Origin: Cloeon dipterum
Taxonomy: Eukaryota; Arthropoda; Insecta; Ephemeroptera; Baetidae
Reading direction: 5' to 3'
Length of the DNA stretch: 64,000 bases
Assembly: GCF_949628265.1 (NCBI RefSeq)
Contig: NC_088789.1
Location: 19,771,883 to 19,835,882, forward strand
Part shown: in pieces, positions 34,654 to 48,000 of the stretch
How positions within the stretch are numbered: the stretch's first letter is position 1
Layout of the letters: every line of letters begins with the position of its first letter
Translations under genes and position numbers: made by a program
Notes under the pieces: model-generated
Databases searched by the model: none
What the model saw: the letters and a program-made list of their open reading frames with translations, nothing else
Told to the model about the DNA's origin: nothing

Positions 34654-37433
34654 TTAACACTTTACTTTACTCCTTGCTATTCGTGCAGAGTTCCTTGTGG
34701 GAACAGGAGCTACTGGAGGTTCTTTCCTGGCTTTTTTCGCTTGAGAAAAACCTTTTTTCTGCTCGACTTTACCTGTTTCTGCTGTGGAAACCGACTCTTT
34801 GGCAGCAGTAGCAGCAGTCTTGCTGTCAGTTGACGCACTTTTCGCCTTTCCGTACGTTATTGTCTTTGCAGTCTTCTTGACCAGAGGTTCCGACTCACCA
34901 CTTTCCTCACGAAGCTCAGTTGCTTTTTCAGCTTTGTCAGCCGGTTCATCCTCAGAATCGGAAGTAGGCGGAGTGGACGCTGGCGACAGTTCCGAGTCGC
35001 TCAGGTTGGAGAAGAGGGGCTGCACCACCGAGTCCCTGCTCCGCCTCTTGCCCATGGAGGCCGACCTGACTTTGGCCATGTACTTGTCCACCGGCTGGAT
35101 CACTCTGCGGATGTCGAAGTCCTGGTCCACCCGCGACACCGTCTGCAGCCGCTGCTCTTCGCTCGTTACGTACAGGTCGTCTGGTCGGTGATACATGTTG
35201 TGGTTTTCGTACGCTTTCTTGTTGTAGAACAGGGCATCGCATGTCGTGCACTTCATTAGCTCCCTGTTGATAAATGGAATTATTTATTGGAAAGGAGAAT
35301 TAATTGCTTGAGAATTAATGGTTTGGCAAAAGTTGACATAAAAAACAGCTTCTAATTTCAAATGAAAATTAGAGGTCTCAGTCGCAAGATTGAAGGCGGC
35401 GGCTGGCCATTTTCACCAGTGGCTGGCGCGGCTGACAATATGTTTAACGTGAATTTTGATAGTGCTTAGCAGCCCGAAGGACCGGAAGACATTTATTTCT
35501 CCTGCACTTTTTTAATTTTTGACCCTTTTTACCGGCGGTATAGCCAGATTCACAGCGGCTGGCTGAGACCTCTAATGAAAATTTAAAAAATTTCAAATAT
35601 TCGGATTTTTTGGTACAGCAGTTATTTTTGGTAATTTTCTTCTAATTCCTTGAAAGATGTTGATGCAACATTTAAACTTTTGAAGGTATGCGGGGTGTTC
35701 TTAGAGTTGTGAGAAAAGCTTTGCCTAAACACCCTCTTTTAAGACTTAAATTTGATTTTTTTTTTCATCTGACTTATCTACGAATTGAACAAACAAAACC
35801 AGACTTCTAGCATTTAAAAAATAAATGAAATTTCTCACGTGGGCATGGCATCCCGCTCTTCAGCTGTGTGTTGTCTTTCAAGGTGCTTTTGTAGATTGAA
35901 CTTGACTATGTACTCAAAGCCGCAAAGGTGGCAGTAGTACACGCTTTGCGCCTCCCGAGCGTTGTTAACCTTAATCTTCTTACTAGGAGGTGGAGTGACG
36001 ATAGGTTTGAAAAACGCCACAATCCTAAAATTTCAGATTAGTGTATTTTAATTTAAATTGAAATTCAACACTTGCCTTTTGTGGTTAGACTTAATATGGT
36101 AAGCATGTCCCTCGGGCGTTTTAAAAATCACGTCGCAGTAAGAGCATGGAAAATCACCCTTTTCCTCTGCGCCAGGGTGCTCCTTTTCTAGATGGGTTTC
36201 TTGATTGTACTGAAAAGCAGAAAAAAAAGAAAAATTTGCGTTTGTAAATAATAAAATAGGCTGGGATTTTAATAAAAAAAGTCGGCTAAGTCGGTTTTTA
36301 CTCATCTTAAAGGCCAATTTTCTGACAAAAATCTCACGTTTTGAGTGATTACTTTTTTGTCAAATTTAGGTGATTTGCATGATGAACTTCAAAGCTTTTT
36401 GAGATTTAAAGTGTGGCTGAAAAGTTTAAACAGAGCAGAGCTCGCTCTCATTTGGTGCCTAAATTAAATGACCTTTGACTGTCTCAAATTCTCAACGCTT
36501 ACAAAAACCTTTTTATCTCTTTATTTACCTTTAGAGGGAACTGCATTCCGCAGAAGGGGCAGTAATACTTGAGGCTGGAATTGGGGTGCTTGCGGAACTT
36601 GTGCTGGATCGCTTGGGTTATGGTTTCAAAGGGCATGGCGCAAACGTCGCACTCGATGGCCAACGGTTGTTTCTTCTCCTCGGCCGGCTCCTTTGCGGCC
36701 TCGACGACCACTGGCGGCTGCTCCTTTATGATTACTTTTGGCTCCGGAGCCAGGTTCACGTTTTTCAGTTTGGTTCCGTACACTGTGCACGACTTGATGG
36801 GAGGAGTGACTTTGTTGACTGCAGGCTTTATAGGGGCAGCAGCAGCAGCAGGCTTAGGAGGTGCAGCTGGCTGTGCTGCGTCAGTTTTCAAGACGAAGCG
36901 CCTGTTCATTGGTTGCCCTCGATAATCGATCACTTTGTTGGCGTGTTTCCTAAAATTGCATTAATTTATTATATCCATGTATGTATTGAATATATTTAAT
37001 TGACAGTAAATTTCAGGAACTTAAAATGTTTTTTTAGTTGAAAAATATTTTACGACATTTTTTTTATTAAATATATCAGTTTGTTTTGGATTTTTTTGGC
37101 AAAATTTACACAAATTTCTCTCTTCGTAAGGCATTTTTTTCTGTTATAAAACAGTCAATTTTGTAATTTTGATGAAAAGTTCATTGTTTTAAGAATGCGT
37201 TGATTAGATGAAGACTGTTTTTTTTTGGAAATCTCTGTGGCAAAGTTATTTATTTAACCACCAAAAATTGATTATTTTGAACTGGACATTTTTTACAATT
37301 TTGCACACCTGAAATGATCTTGAAGTTCCTCCTTGGATGGAAGAACTGAGCTGCAGAGCACACATACATGCCTGCTTTCGTTCGAATCATCAGAATTTTT
37401 CGATTTGGTCGCACTTTCAGCATTAGACTCCAT
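34654..37433 (-). CDS. C2H2 zinc-finger protein with six fingers, 491 aa, five exons
   Basis: Exons on the minus strand: 37433-37309, 36949-36529, 36209-36076, 36024-35839, 35263-34654 (1476 nt with TAA). An untranslated leader continues to an acceptor at 37447. Fingers (approximate residues): C24/C27/H40/H44 split by intron 1; C142/C145/H158/H163; C172/C175/H188/H193 split by intron 2; C204/C207/H220/H225; C258/C261/H274/H279; C294/C297/H310/H314. Between fingers 1 and 2 lies a low-complexity Pro/Ala/Lys linker; after finger 6 come an acidic serine-rich region (SDSELSPASTPPTSDSEDE) and a basic end (TRNSARIARSKVKC). This suggests a nuclear DNA- or RNA-binding protein. The fingers are spaced apart and lack TGEKP linkers, so it is not a KRAB- or ZAD-type array. 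No orthologue was recognised. Intron 3 uses a GC donor. Confidence 0.85.
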
Positions 37434-37447
37434 TTTCACCAGTTTTC

Positions 37448-39092
37448 CTGCAAATATAAAACACATTTTCCGATTTGTAAACCCAGAAAGTATGCAACCT
37501 GAAAACATCTGTGTCGATCGGGTTGCATAAGTTTTGTATAAACAATGGGCATAAACAACGTGTTTCACCTCCCAGAATGTCAAATTTGAGGACAAAAACA
37601 TTTGTGTTAACCTAAAAAATCACTCGAAGAAAGCTCTGGATTCGTTATATGACCGGGAAACACATAAAGAACAGGGAAAATCGACCAAAATGCAGCAAGG
37701 AAGCGAGCAACTCAACATGACCGGTTCCCCATGGGGTGGTTTTTTAGTGTTTGCAGACGTTGACCAAACGTAAATTTTTCACAACAAATGGACGGGACCA
37801 TAAAGGTTGCGTGGAATTATCTGGAAAGGTGAGTACTCACACGGAAGGCAAAAAATCCATAAATTCGTGAGGTCTCTTTACCTCGACGCCATTTCAATCC
37901 CGATTTGTTTCGCGCCATCTACTGGCAAGGGAGAGAAAATATTCAACCCTTCCCCCCACCAGCGCTACAGCCGAGTCAAGTCCTAGACGTGCACTCTCTT
38001 ATTGAAAGCATGGTTAATAATGTTAATAATAACGAGAGGGCAATGCAACTTTTCCATTTGATTTCGTTACTTGTGTGACGTTTTTATCCATGTTTAATTT
38101 TGACGGTAGAATTTTTCCTTAGCTTTCAAATGAAAGCCATTAATTCAAATCTTTTAATCTAAAAATCGTCTTACACTGTCATTCTCGGCTAAAAAGTATT
38201 ATATTAACCGAATATTTAAGTTCCTTTTAACTGATATTAGAAGCCGTATACTCAAGAATATTGAGTTCTGATTAAGATTTTTTTTTCTAAAATGGTTAAA
38301 TTTTTTTGAACGCATAAAGTTGCAAAAAAATTCCAAGCGTACTTAAAAAACAATTAAATTAATTAATATTTTAATAAACACAATATATGCGAGTGTAAAA
38401 AACATCTTCAAAATCAATTTGCAAAATTTCCTTGACTCACAGCCAAAATAAAACACATTTTTGTCAGGTTAATAATAACTTTTATTGCACATTCTTTGAC
38501 ATTTTTAAAAATATTTTCTCAGATGATATTTATTTAATATTATCAATTCCAGCGGCAACATCTTTGATAGTTTGATGCCGTCAAAAAATATTCAAAAGAT
38601 CATTAATACATTTGGGCTCATGGCTGACATTATCAAAGAGGCCCAATCTTTACGTTGTTTGCGTAAAATCTATCTGCAATTTAAGTTCAAAAGAGATATT
38701 TTAATTATTGCTGTATTGCACAGTGAAATTTGGTAAATAATTGCGTGCACATGGTGATGACCTTAATAACTAATATTGTCGCTGAATAAAACGTCCGTAA
38801 ATTTTAAAATTTGTCACATTACAGTTCATTGAGTTATATTCTGAGTGAAAGGCCTCGCGGTTGATTACTTTAAAGAAAGTGTTGGGCCTAAACACAAGCT
38901 CTGACTTACTTCTAATTGTATCAATTGTGCGTATTGTAATTAATAAAACGACTACTTCAAAGTATTGCTGACAGGTAAACGCTTTAAATGAGAATCAGTC
39001 TACGATGATTATTAAAACTACTAGTGCGGTGAAAGAAGAATTCAATGCTCCGAGCAGAGCGATGGTTGATACAAGATATTAATTATTGCTGG
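37448..39092. other. Spacer between the zinc-finger gene and the transporter gene
   Basis: This is 1.6 kb of AT-rich sequence. The zinc-finger promoter probably lies at 37840-38000, which is GC-richer, and the 3' end of the transporter transcript lies on the other side (TTTATT, a minus-strand AATAAA, at 38481-38486). No coding sequence was seen. Confidence 0.5.
37829..37840. promoter_or_regulatory. Perfectly palindromic splice-donor-like site GTGAGTACTCAC
   Basis: The 12-mer equals its own reverse complement, so both strands read GTGAGTAC, a strong splice-donor consensus. On the minus strand it would end a short leader exon for the zinc-finger gene, whose next acceptor is at 37447. On the plus strand it follows CTGGAAAG. 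Which strand uses it cannot be told from the sequence. Confidence 0.35.
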
Positions 39093-42000
39093 TCACACTT
39101 TTTCTAGTCCATTTGTCATTGGCGATGACATGGCTGTCTTCGGAGTCAGCTCCATCTCGACTGGGTCCACTACTCTCTCGTCCCCTGGCGCGTGCTCGCA
39201 GAAGTCGGACGACCCGCAAACGGGACACTCGTAGATGTGAGATTTCACAGAGTTGCGCAGTTTCTACAAAGAGAGATGTGTTTGAATGTTGTGAAGCATT
39301 GAAAAGTACAATTTTTTCTTTACATTAAATGCATAAAATTGCAAGCGGAACAAATCCAAGTTAACCTTGTAAAAACAATTAAAAACAGTCAAAAATATAT
39401 TTCCTAATAAATTTTACAAAAAAAGGCAAAGGAAATAATCAACTGAATAATAAGAAACCCTTACCTCCCAGAAAGACTTTCCTGGCATTCTAACCAGGAC
39501 AATTATCGCCATGAGGGGGATGCAGATGAGCGACAGGGAGGCGATAATCCATCCGATGCCCTCTGCCCACGGCGGGTACAGGTAAGTGCCATTGTTGAAG
39601 GTCGGACGCGTGTAGTCGATCAGACTGAACACCCACACGGCCTGTTGAAAACACATGTGTTCAGGAGAGAGTTTAATGCCGAAATGGATGGAAAATCACC
39701 ATCAAGAGGACAGGGGCGGCGATCCACCAACAAAAGCGGAAGTAGAGTGATGGCAGTCTGCCTGTCATCTCTTGAACGTTTCGCGCCAGCCGACCCGCTC
39801 CGTAGAACCATGATACGGCGATGATCTCGAAAAACGCCACGTACATTATTGAGATAGAAGCGGCGTAGTGGTCTATCAGTTGGAAAAAGTAGATGCCTCC
39901 CTAGTAAAAAAATAGTATGTTTTTAAACAAAATATTCTATATACCATCTTGTCAGTTAAAAAGCAGTCATTTCAAATTTTGTTTTTTTAATTGAAATAAA
40001 GCAGCATAAGCTCGTTGGATACTACACGATTTCAATAAAGTTGCCAAAAATTTAAACGACAAATCTTAATAGTTTACGTATCATTAGTAAAAAAGTTGAA
40101 TCCATACCTGGGTCACATTTGGAAGGCCAAAGAGAAACGAAACAAGGCAAATCACAAAGACAACAACTTCATGGCACTTCATATGGCGTTTGATCCAATT
40201 TGGGAATCCATCTTTGATGGAAGTGACCACAACCTCCACAATGGCAAACTAAGGAAAGAATGATATATAATATACATAAATATATAACAAAATCACGTCA
40301 AATTTTAACATAAATTGGAATATCTGCGAAAATAAATTTCTCCAAGCCACAAACAAGTTATTTGTTGGTGATATTGGTATATATTCGTAATATTTTTTAG
40401 TATAAGAAAACAAATAATCTCTCAAATGCTGATTTGCATGCTGTTAATTTACCTAAATATTATTTTAAAAAAATTTTATACAGCGAGGTCTAGTCCATAA
40501 ATTCACCTGCAGGTCAAATTGGAATTTTAGCTTCATTTTTTACATTTAATAATTTTTACTCAGGAATTAATTATTCTATTTGACTTGTAGAGTGCCATTT
40601 CTACAGCAAGGTCACAAAGGGATTCAGCAAAATTTAAAAGATAACTCCTATATCAAATGCTTCAAACATCAAAAGATTTTTATAGTAATTTGCAACATTT
40701 TCCTTACCTGACTGTCAAGACCAAGGCACAACAGCATGAAAAAGAAGAGCACTGACCAGAATTGAGACAGAGGCATTTGTGCCAGCGCCTGAGGATACAC
40801 GACGAAAATCAGCCCAGGGCCTGCAAAGCGCAAAAATTAGCAACAATCCACGAAAGAGAAGAAAATGAGTGGTACGCACCGTCTGTGACTACGTTGTCGA
40901 CGCTAGTATTCTGCTCCCAGGCTATGTTGCCGATGGTGGCGAAGGCAAAGATGCCCACCAAAATGCTGGTCAGCGCGTTCACTAATGACACGGCAAACGT
41001 GTCGAACACGATTTGATTGTTGAATCGGTTGTAACTGGCAAATGATATCACAGAACCGAAAGCGATGCCCATTGAGTTGAATATTTGAGCTGCAGCGTTA
41101 ATCCAAACCTGAAAATATTACATTCTTAGACATTTTGTTTTTTACATTGAAATCCCGTTTTTTAAAGGTGTGTTAAGAGCCTGAGTGGCTAGAAGGAAAT
41201 TTTAAAAGGCCTATAATTTTTTTCAGTCTGATTTTTATTCATGAAAGGGCATTTTGAAAGCTAAAACTACTTTGGTATGGAAAAAGGCATGCGGAAGTCA
41301 AATTACTAAAAGTCATTAAAAAAACGGCAATGCCTCAAAATTGTGCGTTTATCCGAAAATATTGACTTGATGTAAAGTGGAAGAAAATAACAGTTGAAAC
41401 GAGAAATGCCCAGATTTTTCAACCGTAGAAAATTAAGATTCCTGGTTCAAGTTATTTAAATAAAAATTGATGTTTACACAAGTCCGGTTATCTCTGGGGG
41501 AAAAAGTTGGACTGTCCTCTGATAATGTCCACCTTTTTTAGTCATTATGTGTAATTATAAAATATTTATACTGATAGAAACAAAATGGAATATCATATTA
41601 TGAAATTTTACCTCTGCCCCGGCCAAGAGCTCCCATTTCGGTTGGAAAAAGTACCGAAGGCCCTCTAAGGCCCCTTCTAAAGTCAAAGCGCGGGCGAGAA
41701 ATGCAAAAATCATCAGATATGGGAATGTTGCTGTCATGTAGAATACCTGAAACAAACTTCTTTAACAACAAATCTATAAGAGTAAAAATGAAATTACTTT
41801 TCCAGAGGACTTGACGCCTTTCCACAGAGAAAAGTAAACGAGCAGCCAGGCAACGACCAAGCAAGCCACAAGCTCCCATCGAATCGTTCCAGAGTCGTCA
41901 ATTCCTGCTGTCATCTGCAGCACTCGTCGGCTAAGATTAAAACACAAAATAAATTATTTAATTTGCACACCCATGTCGCAAATAAATAAACATGTAAGCA

Positions 42001-45000
42001 GAGAGTAAATTATGGTGTTATGCTTGTCACGATGTAAACAAAGGAGTGAACTTATTAAAAGTGAGATTAGCAGACGTGAGCACACGTGCTAGGTGTCACT
42101 GCAGAAAGACCGTCGCCAAGGCACGGGTGTCGCTTAGTGAGCAGATTACCGTCCAGATTAAGCAATTTACTGTGTGCATGATCTGACGCAAAAACAGCTT
42201 CATCTCGTAGGGTTTGGATTGTTAGACGGTTTTAAAGTCATTTTAAACGGTTTTTTGCCAATATTTTTCAGGTCGATTCTCTGACCAAATTAACATTTAA
42301 GGCAATTACAAATCACTTAAACTTTTTTTTTTTTTAAAAAAAGGAGCATTGCTGTCAAATTTAGATAGATTCCTATCCAACTGCTATACCTAGGTAAATT
42401 TTGGCTCTAACTGAGTCCTTTGGGATTGGTTTATGCATTGGCGACAAGGATGTTCTGGGGTTATGCAGCATCAAGTGTGGCTAAAAAATATTTATATTAA
42501 AAATTCATTTGATCAGGCGCTTAGAAAAAATATTCGACTGTCTTAGATTCCCTACCCTTCAAGTTATCTGCTTGATTCAAAGTGTCTTCAAAAAATCCAT
42601 TTCTAAGCTGTTCAATAACTGTGCAGCAATTTAAATTTTATTTAAAGAAAATCTTAACTATGCTGAAATGAGTTGGGGGCGAGTAATTAGCAATAAGTGC
42701 AGTGGTGGTGCGGCAAGTAGCGACCAATTGAGGTGGCTATTTCAAACGGCAGCTCGTTTTGCATTGCATTACGCACAAGCGCGCGGCGCCCACGGTTTCC
42801 TCATTCAAAATGCTAAATGGCCGGTTTCCTCTTTGCGTTGAGTCAATCGCTCGCTTGCTCGGCGCTGGCTGGACGGGCAACGCGAGGAGCGAAAAAATGC
42901 TCATTATCATTTCGCTCGCTCTATAGATAATGACAACGAAGGGAAGTGAAATGACCATCGCGCGCTGATTGTCACCTCGTGCAACCGATTAGACGGGCGA
43001 TGAGGTCTGAGGTCAGCTCACCCCTCATTGCCGGACCCTTTCTTCCTCGTGGAACATGAGCCGAGCAATTTTGGGGAATTACTGCTTGGGTTTAGGATCT
43101 GCGAGCAAGCTGACCAAACTTTGAAGAGCGATATAGCCAAGTGTTTTAAAGGACATATGGATATAAAAATAGATAATTTGATGTGTTAAGCTAAAAATTC
43201 TAAAAATTGGAGTGGCGTTGGAATTTTAGGAGTCAGCCTCCGCGTTAGCCATCAAACGCCGAAAAGAGAGCGGCAACATTGTGACCTCATCAGTGTCACA
43301 GCCACTAATGTTCAGGAGACGCTCTAATTGTTGTTCCTTGCCGATTTTTCGGTTTAAAAAGCTTGAGTAACAAAGGAAAATCCAATAATCAATTTAAAAC
43401 TCGACGCATCCTTATCTTTGACACCCTAAGCAGTGATAACGTCACACTATGGCCACCCTCTTTGTTCAGCGCTTATCGGCTAATACAGGGGCCGATTTCA
43501 AAAAATTCCAACGGCGCTCTGATTTTCAGAATTTATAGCTTGGCGCATAAAAATTACATTTTTTCGACATTACATAACATGACCCTTAAAATGTCGATAA
43601 AACTCAGGTTTCAATGCACTAACAACAGCCAGTGCTGCTTAGATTTACTTGGATCTCTTATCCCTTCTCTGTGGTCGTCGTAAAAATTTTCTCTCCTTTT
43701 AAACAGCTGCTCTTTAACGACAAATTTTATCAGTTAGCAGCAATAGTTTAGCGACCCCAGAAACGGATGTCACAAAAAAATCGATTTTCAAGTGCTTTTA
43801 GCGCGTTTTAAAGCTAAACCCCTATGTTTATTAATTAATTACATAATAATTTTTAACTTTAAAACATTGTGCAATAAATAAGAGCACTGTTTCTCCACCA
43901 CAATCGTTTTGGAGGTTCCAGGAAAAAGGGTCCTTTTATTTTTGAACCTTCCCATAAATATCCAAGATAGTTGCGCAATTCGACGAACAATATACATGTA
44001 TTATGTTGAAAGAGAAAAATGTTAAAAGCGCCCGAGTCAAGCAGCTTCACTATTCAAAAGAATAAAACAACACACGTCTTATCGCTCAAGGTAAAACTTG
44101 TTTCCTTTTTTCTTTCAACGTACAACAAAACAGCATTTTGCTAATCCAATTAAGATTGCCCTAGTACAAAGGGATTACAATAAATTCCCCGCAAATTAAG
44201 ATTAATGAGAAAATGTCTGCATTGCGAAAGTCCATGCGAGGAATAGTTTATTCAATATATAAGGTCAATCGAATTAATAAAATATCCATCACTGACAATG
44301 AGATGTAGCAAATTTCCGGCTGACAGTCTGGACATGTAAAAAACTTAATTGGATTTGAAAGGCGCCTAATTGTTCTTTGATTGAGACAAATTTGATTTGG
44401 GCCAGCCTGAGACTGTTGTTGCTGGCTATAATATTTTTCACATGAGACCAGGCCATCGTCTCCCAGCCAAACAAGAACTAAATGAAGAATGCTTTTAAGG
44501 CCACTCTCACAGTGAATGATTTCTCGTTCACAAAAAGTGTAAAGAAAAATTGATTTTCTTCTTAATTACGTCACCTTTCACTTTTTGTCTGTGGATAAAA
44601 TCTATAAATTGAACTCGACATTTTTTTAGTATTTTCCCTTACAATAAGCGAACGCACTATTAAGACTTATTTGACTTAATCCTGTCATTAAACCTAGAAA
44701 TATTTTGATCCAAATTCTAAAAGTTTACTAACAAAAATCAGCTAACTTGTGTTACTATCTCTTGAGACAAAAATTAAGTGAAAAGTGGTTCTTTCCTTTA
44801 GATTAATTTGTTTAAACATTTTTTAGGGTGGTGACGAGAATTTTTTGTAGGAGGCTGGAGGAGCACCAGCTGATAATTTGTCTGAATTTGCTGGAATTGT
44901 AACGTTAAAGAATAAGCCTTTCTAAAAAAATTCCAATTATATCCTGGGTTACAAAAAATCTTTAAACTGTGGGTGTTTTATTCTGTTTTGAAAGTCATAC

Positions 45001-48000
45001 AATTCTTATTATAACGTTCTGCTGGTCAATTTTTACTTTTTTCATGATTATCATTTGAGATAAACACATGTAAAGAACCTGAGGGGGTTTCCCTATTTGT
45101 CACCGTCCAATTACAATCTTTGTCTGAAACGCAGTCCGGAGACAATGGAGGCTTTGGTTTGCAGTATTTCCTCTAGGAGGTGATAATTGCGAGGAGTACT
45201 GGTCGTCTCTAGCTGTCATTTTGTTTGAAGTGCGGTCGAGAATGAACAATAATCACACGAGCATACACACACACACAAGTTGACGAGAAGATGAATTTCA
45301 TTGTCGGTTGCTCTCCACCTCCGCGCGCATACAATAAAAATTACTCTGACACTCGAGTCTTGATTCGCAACTGGAAATTGCAGCAACGGACAAATGAGAT
45401 GCTCGAGAATTAATATTGTGTGCACTCGAGTGGTGGCAAATAATAATAATAATGGATGCGAGCTGAATGGAAGTGGAGTTAAATGCGAGTGACACTCATT
45501 GTCACTCGGTGGCGAGTCACGCGTGGTCGGCGACGATTTAATGCGTTAGGCCGTTTAACAAGGCCGGCTGTCAATCAAAGTGCCGCGCAAACTCGATTTC
45601 CCTGCTCGCACGCTGACCGTTTATGGGTGCATGATTTGTTTGCTTCTGCGGAAATAAACAAAAATATTTTCTCTACCCTCTGATAGGTAAAGAGATTTTG
45701 TTACGAAATGCGAACGTAGACGATTTAAAATGCTTTACACTCAGAAGAATAATGTAATTAAATTTTCTTTGGTCCATTCGTATTTTAATTACGCCATCAC
45801 TGCTTGGGAAGCTGTCAATTTGTTGAGTTAAAAAGAAAAATTAGGTTTTAATTTTAAATTTTGTATTGGATTCAATTTATAAATCAAAAATTTTGCTCCT
45901 ACTTAATACTGCCAAGAATGTGGAAGCGCAGCCACCTCGTGATTTGAAGAACTCAGAGCTCAGAGATAAAAGTTGAAGTGAAACAGAAAGTTACAAATGG
46001 CTTCTCTCCTCGGATTAATGTTATTATTTTTTGTTATGGTCAAAACCTTTCACAAAAAATTAAATAAAGCGAGAACAATTTATTCTTGGCCACTTGTCTG
46101 CTTTCAGAGCACGTTCAGTCGAACTGCACTTAACATCCAGACGTGTAAAATAAAATTTCATGACAAGTCAGTATAAAAAATTAAGCTCCGGCGCCTCTTC
46201 CAATCTCGAAACACTGTTCCACAATCGAACAACTTGTTGGTCGCCAGAATTACGAATGCGTGGCACAGCGATTGGCGTGGCTAAAAGCATTTGATTGTTC
46301 GTGATGCGAATTTTATGAAAAAAGAAGCAAGCAAGCTGGCGCCTGCCGACGAAATCGGCGCCAAAAGCCACTCGCTCAAGCTGATGAGAGTCGGGTGAAT
46401 GAGAAATATCGTAATTTTCATAAGCCATCAAGGTCTGCAGATGGAGACACTGATTTACCGCAAATGCAATAAAAGTATACTTTGCTGCTCGAATGGCCTG
46501 TCACGCAGAGGATCATAATTTGTGGCCGCACGTCGGGTATTTTATGTGTGTACAAGTGTGCATACAACATATTTTATTATTCCTCTCCTCGCCACTGTCT
46601 GATGCAAATTGAGCCAGAGTGCTTGACGCTATTTATGTGCGAAAATCGGTCTCTTATCAATTAGATTATTCGCCTCAATTACCAAAGCAATCAAAAGTTT
46701 TTTTTCAGCTGAGACAGCGATAAAAGAAGTTTTGGGTCAAGTTGATTAGGATTTTTGAGAGTGCTTTTCACTGTTTGATCAATTGCTAAAAATTTTATTT
46801 CGTAATTTTATCTTATGAAGAGCAAAGTTTTCTGTCGAAAAGCTACAATGATGCGGCTAAATTTTCTCACGTAAGTAATTATTTAAGCAATTAACTCCTG
46901 TACCTGATGGTGATATTTTTTTCAAATTTTCCGCATAAATCACGAACAAGTGTAAATTGAAAGATCAGATAGTTTAAAGGTTATTTTAGAAAAAATAATA
47001 TTGGTTAAAGGTCAGAATAATTTGCTTAGTACTGTAAATAAAAAATGTCGGGTGACTGAAAATACTGTAGTTGGCGGTGTTATTGCGACCCTGTATAGCG
47101 GGATTTGCACGGGAGGTGCTCAGCAGATTAAAACAGATTTGATAATAAAACGCCAATGAAGCAAAATTGGCAATTAATTGGATAATTTTTAGCGACGAAA
47201 AGTAGGATAAATCAACAGTAATCAATAAGTGACCTTTCAATAAAACGCTCTTTATCGATTATTTTACTTTTTGTAGATTTTTAGCGTTTAAAACGTGTGC
47301 AAGAAACGACAAATTTAAAAGTTACAGCGAAACGAAAATGTTTTCAAGATTATCCTACCATGTTAAAGTGGGAATCTTGTTTTTAATTTTTCAATAAACG
47401 TATGAGAATACCCAAAAAACCACAAAGATCGATTTGTTCATTTAAAATCGTCTGTCTTTCGGCCAAACCCTGATTGGCATGGATATGCGAAATCTTTGAA
47501 ATATTCACTTAAAACCTTTTAATATTCAAAGCTATGTTTTGTACTCAACCGTGATATTTTGAATGGCTCCTTTTATTACGTTTTATTGAGTGATAATGAA
47601 AAAAGGAATTCCATTAAATAAGAAAACAGTTGGTATGAGGAATGAGACGCGCGTAGACTGATAAATAACGAAACAAACGACAAGAAGAAGTCATTAAGGA
47701 AATTTAACGCCATTTCCAGCAGCTCCCGTTCCGAAGGATTTCGCTTTGGTAATAAAACGCGACACGCACGTCAGGAGTTATGATCATTGTCACCGCAGCG
47801 CGGAATAGGAATAAGACAGGCAGCTGCATTCTTGCGGATTGCACGCAGAAGGGCAACGCTGATATAATTATACATACAAAGGTGACATGCATTCGCATTC
47901 GCATCGCACGATTTGCGTCCAGCGGCTAATTAGCTGATCTTCGTCGCCGCAGTTGCACCCAACTGCACTTCCTGCACCTTTCTCACTTGAGAGGTCCTCT

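Noticed and set aside
34784..35191. 135-codon plus-strand frame opposite the last zinc-finger exon
   Set aside because: It is a mirror of the serine/acidic minus-strand coding sequence and has no independent support.
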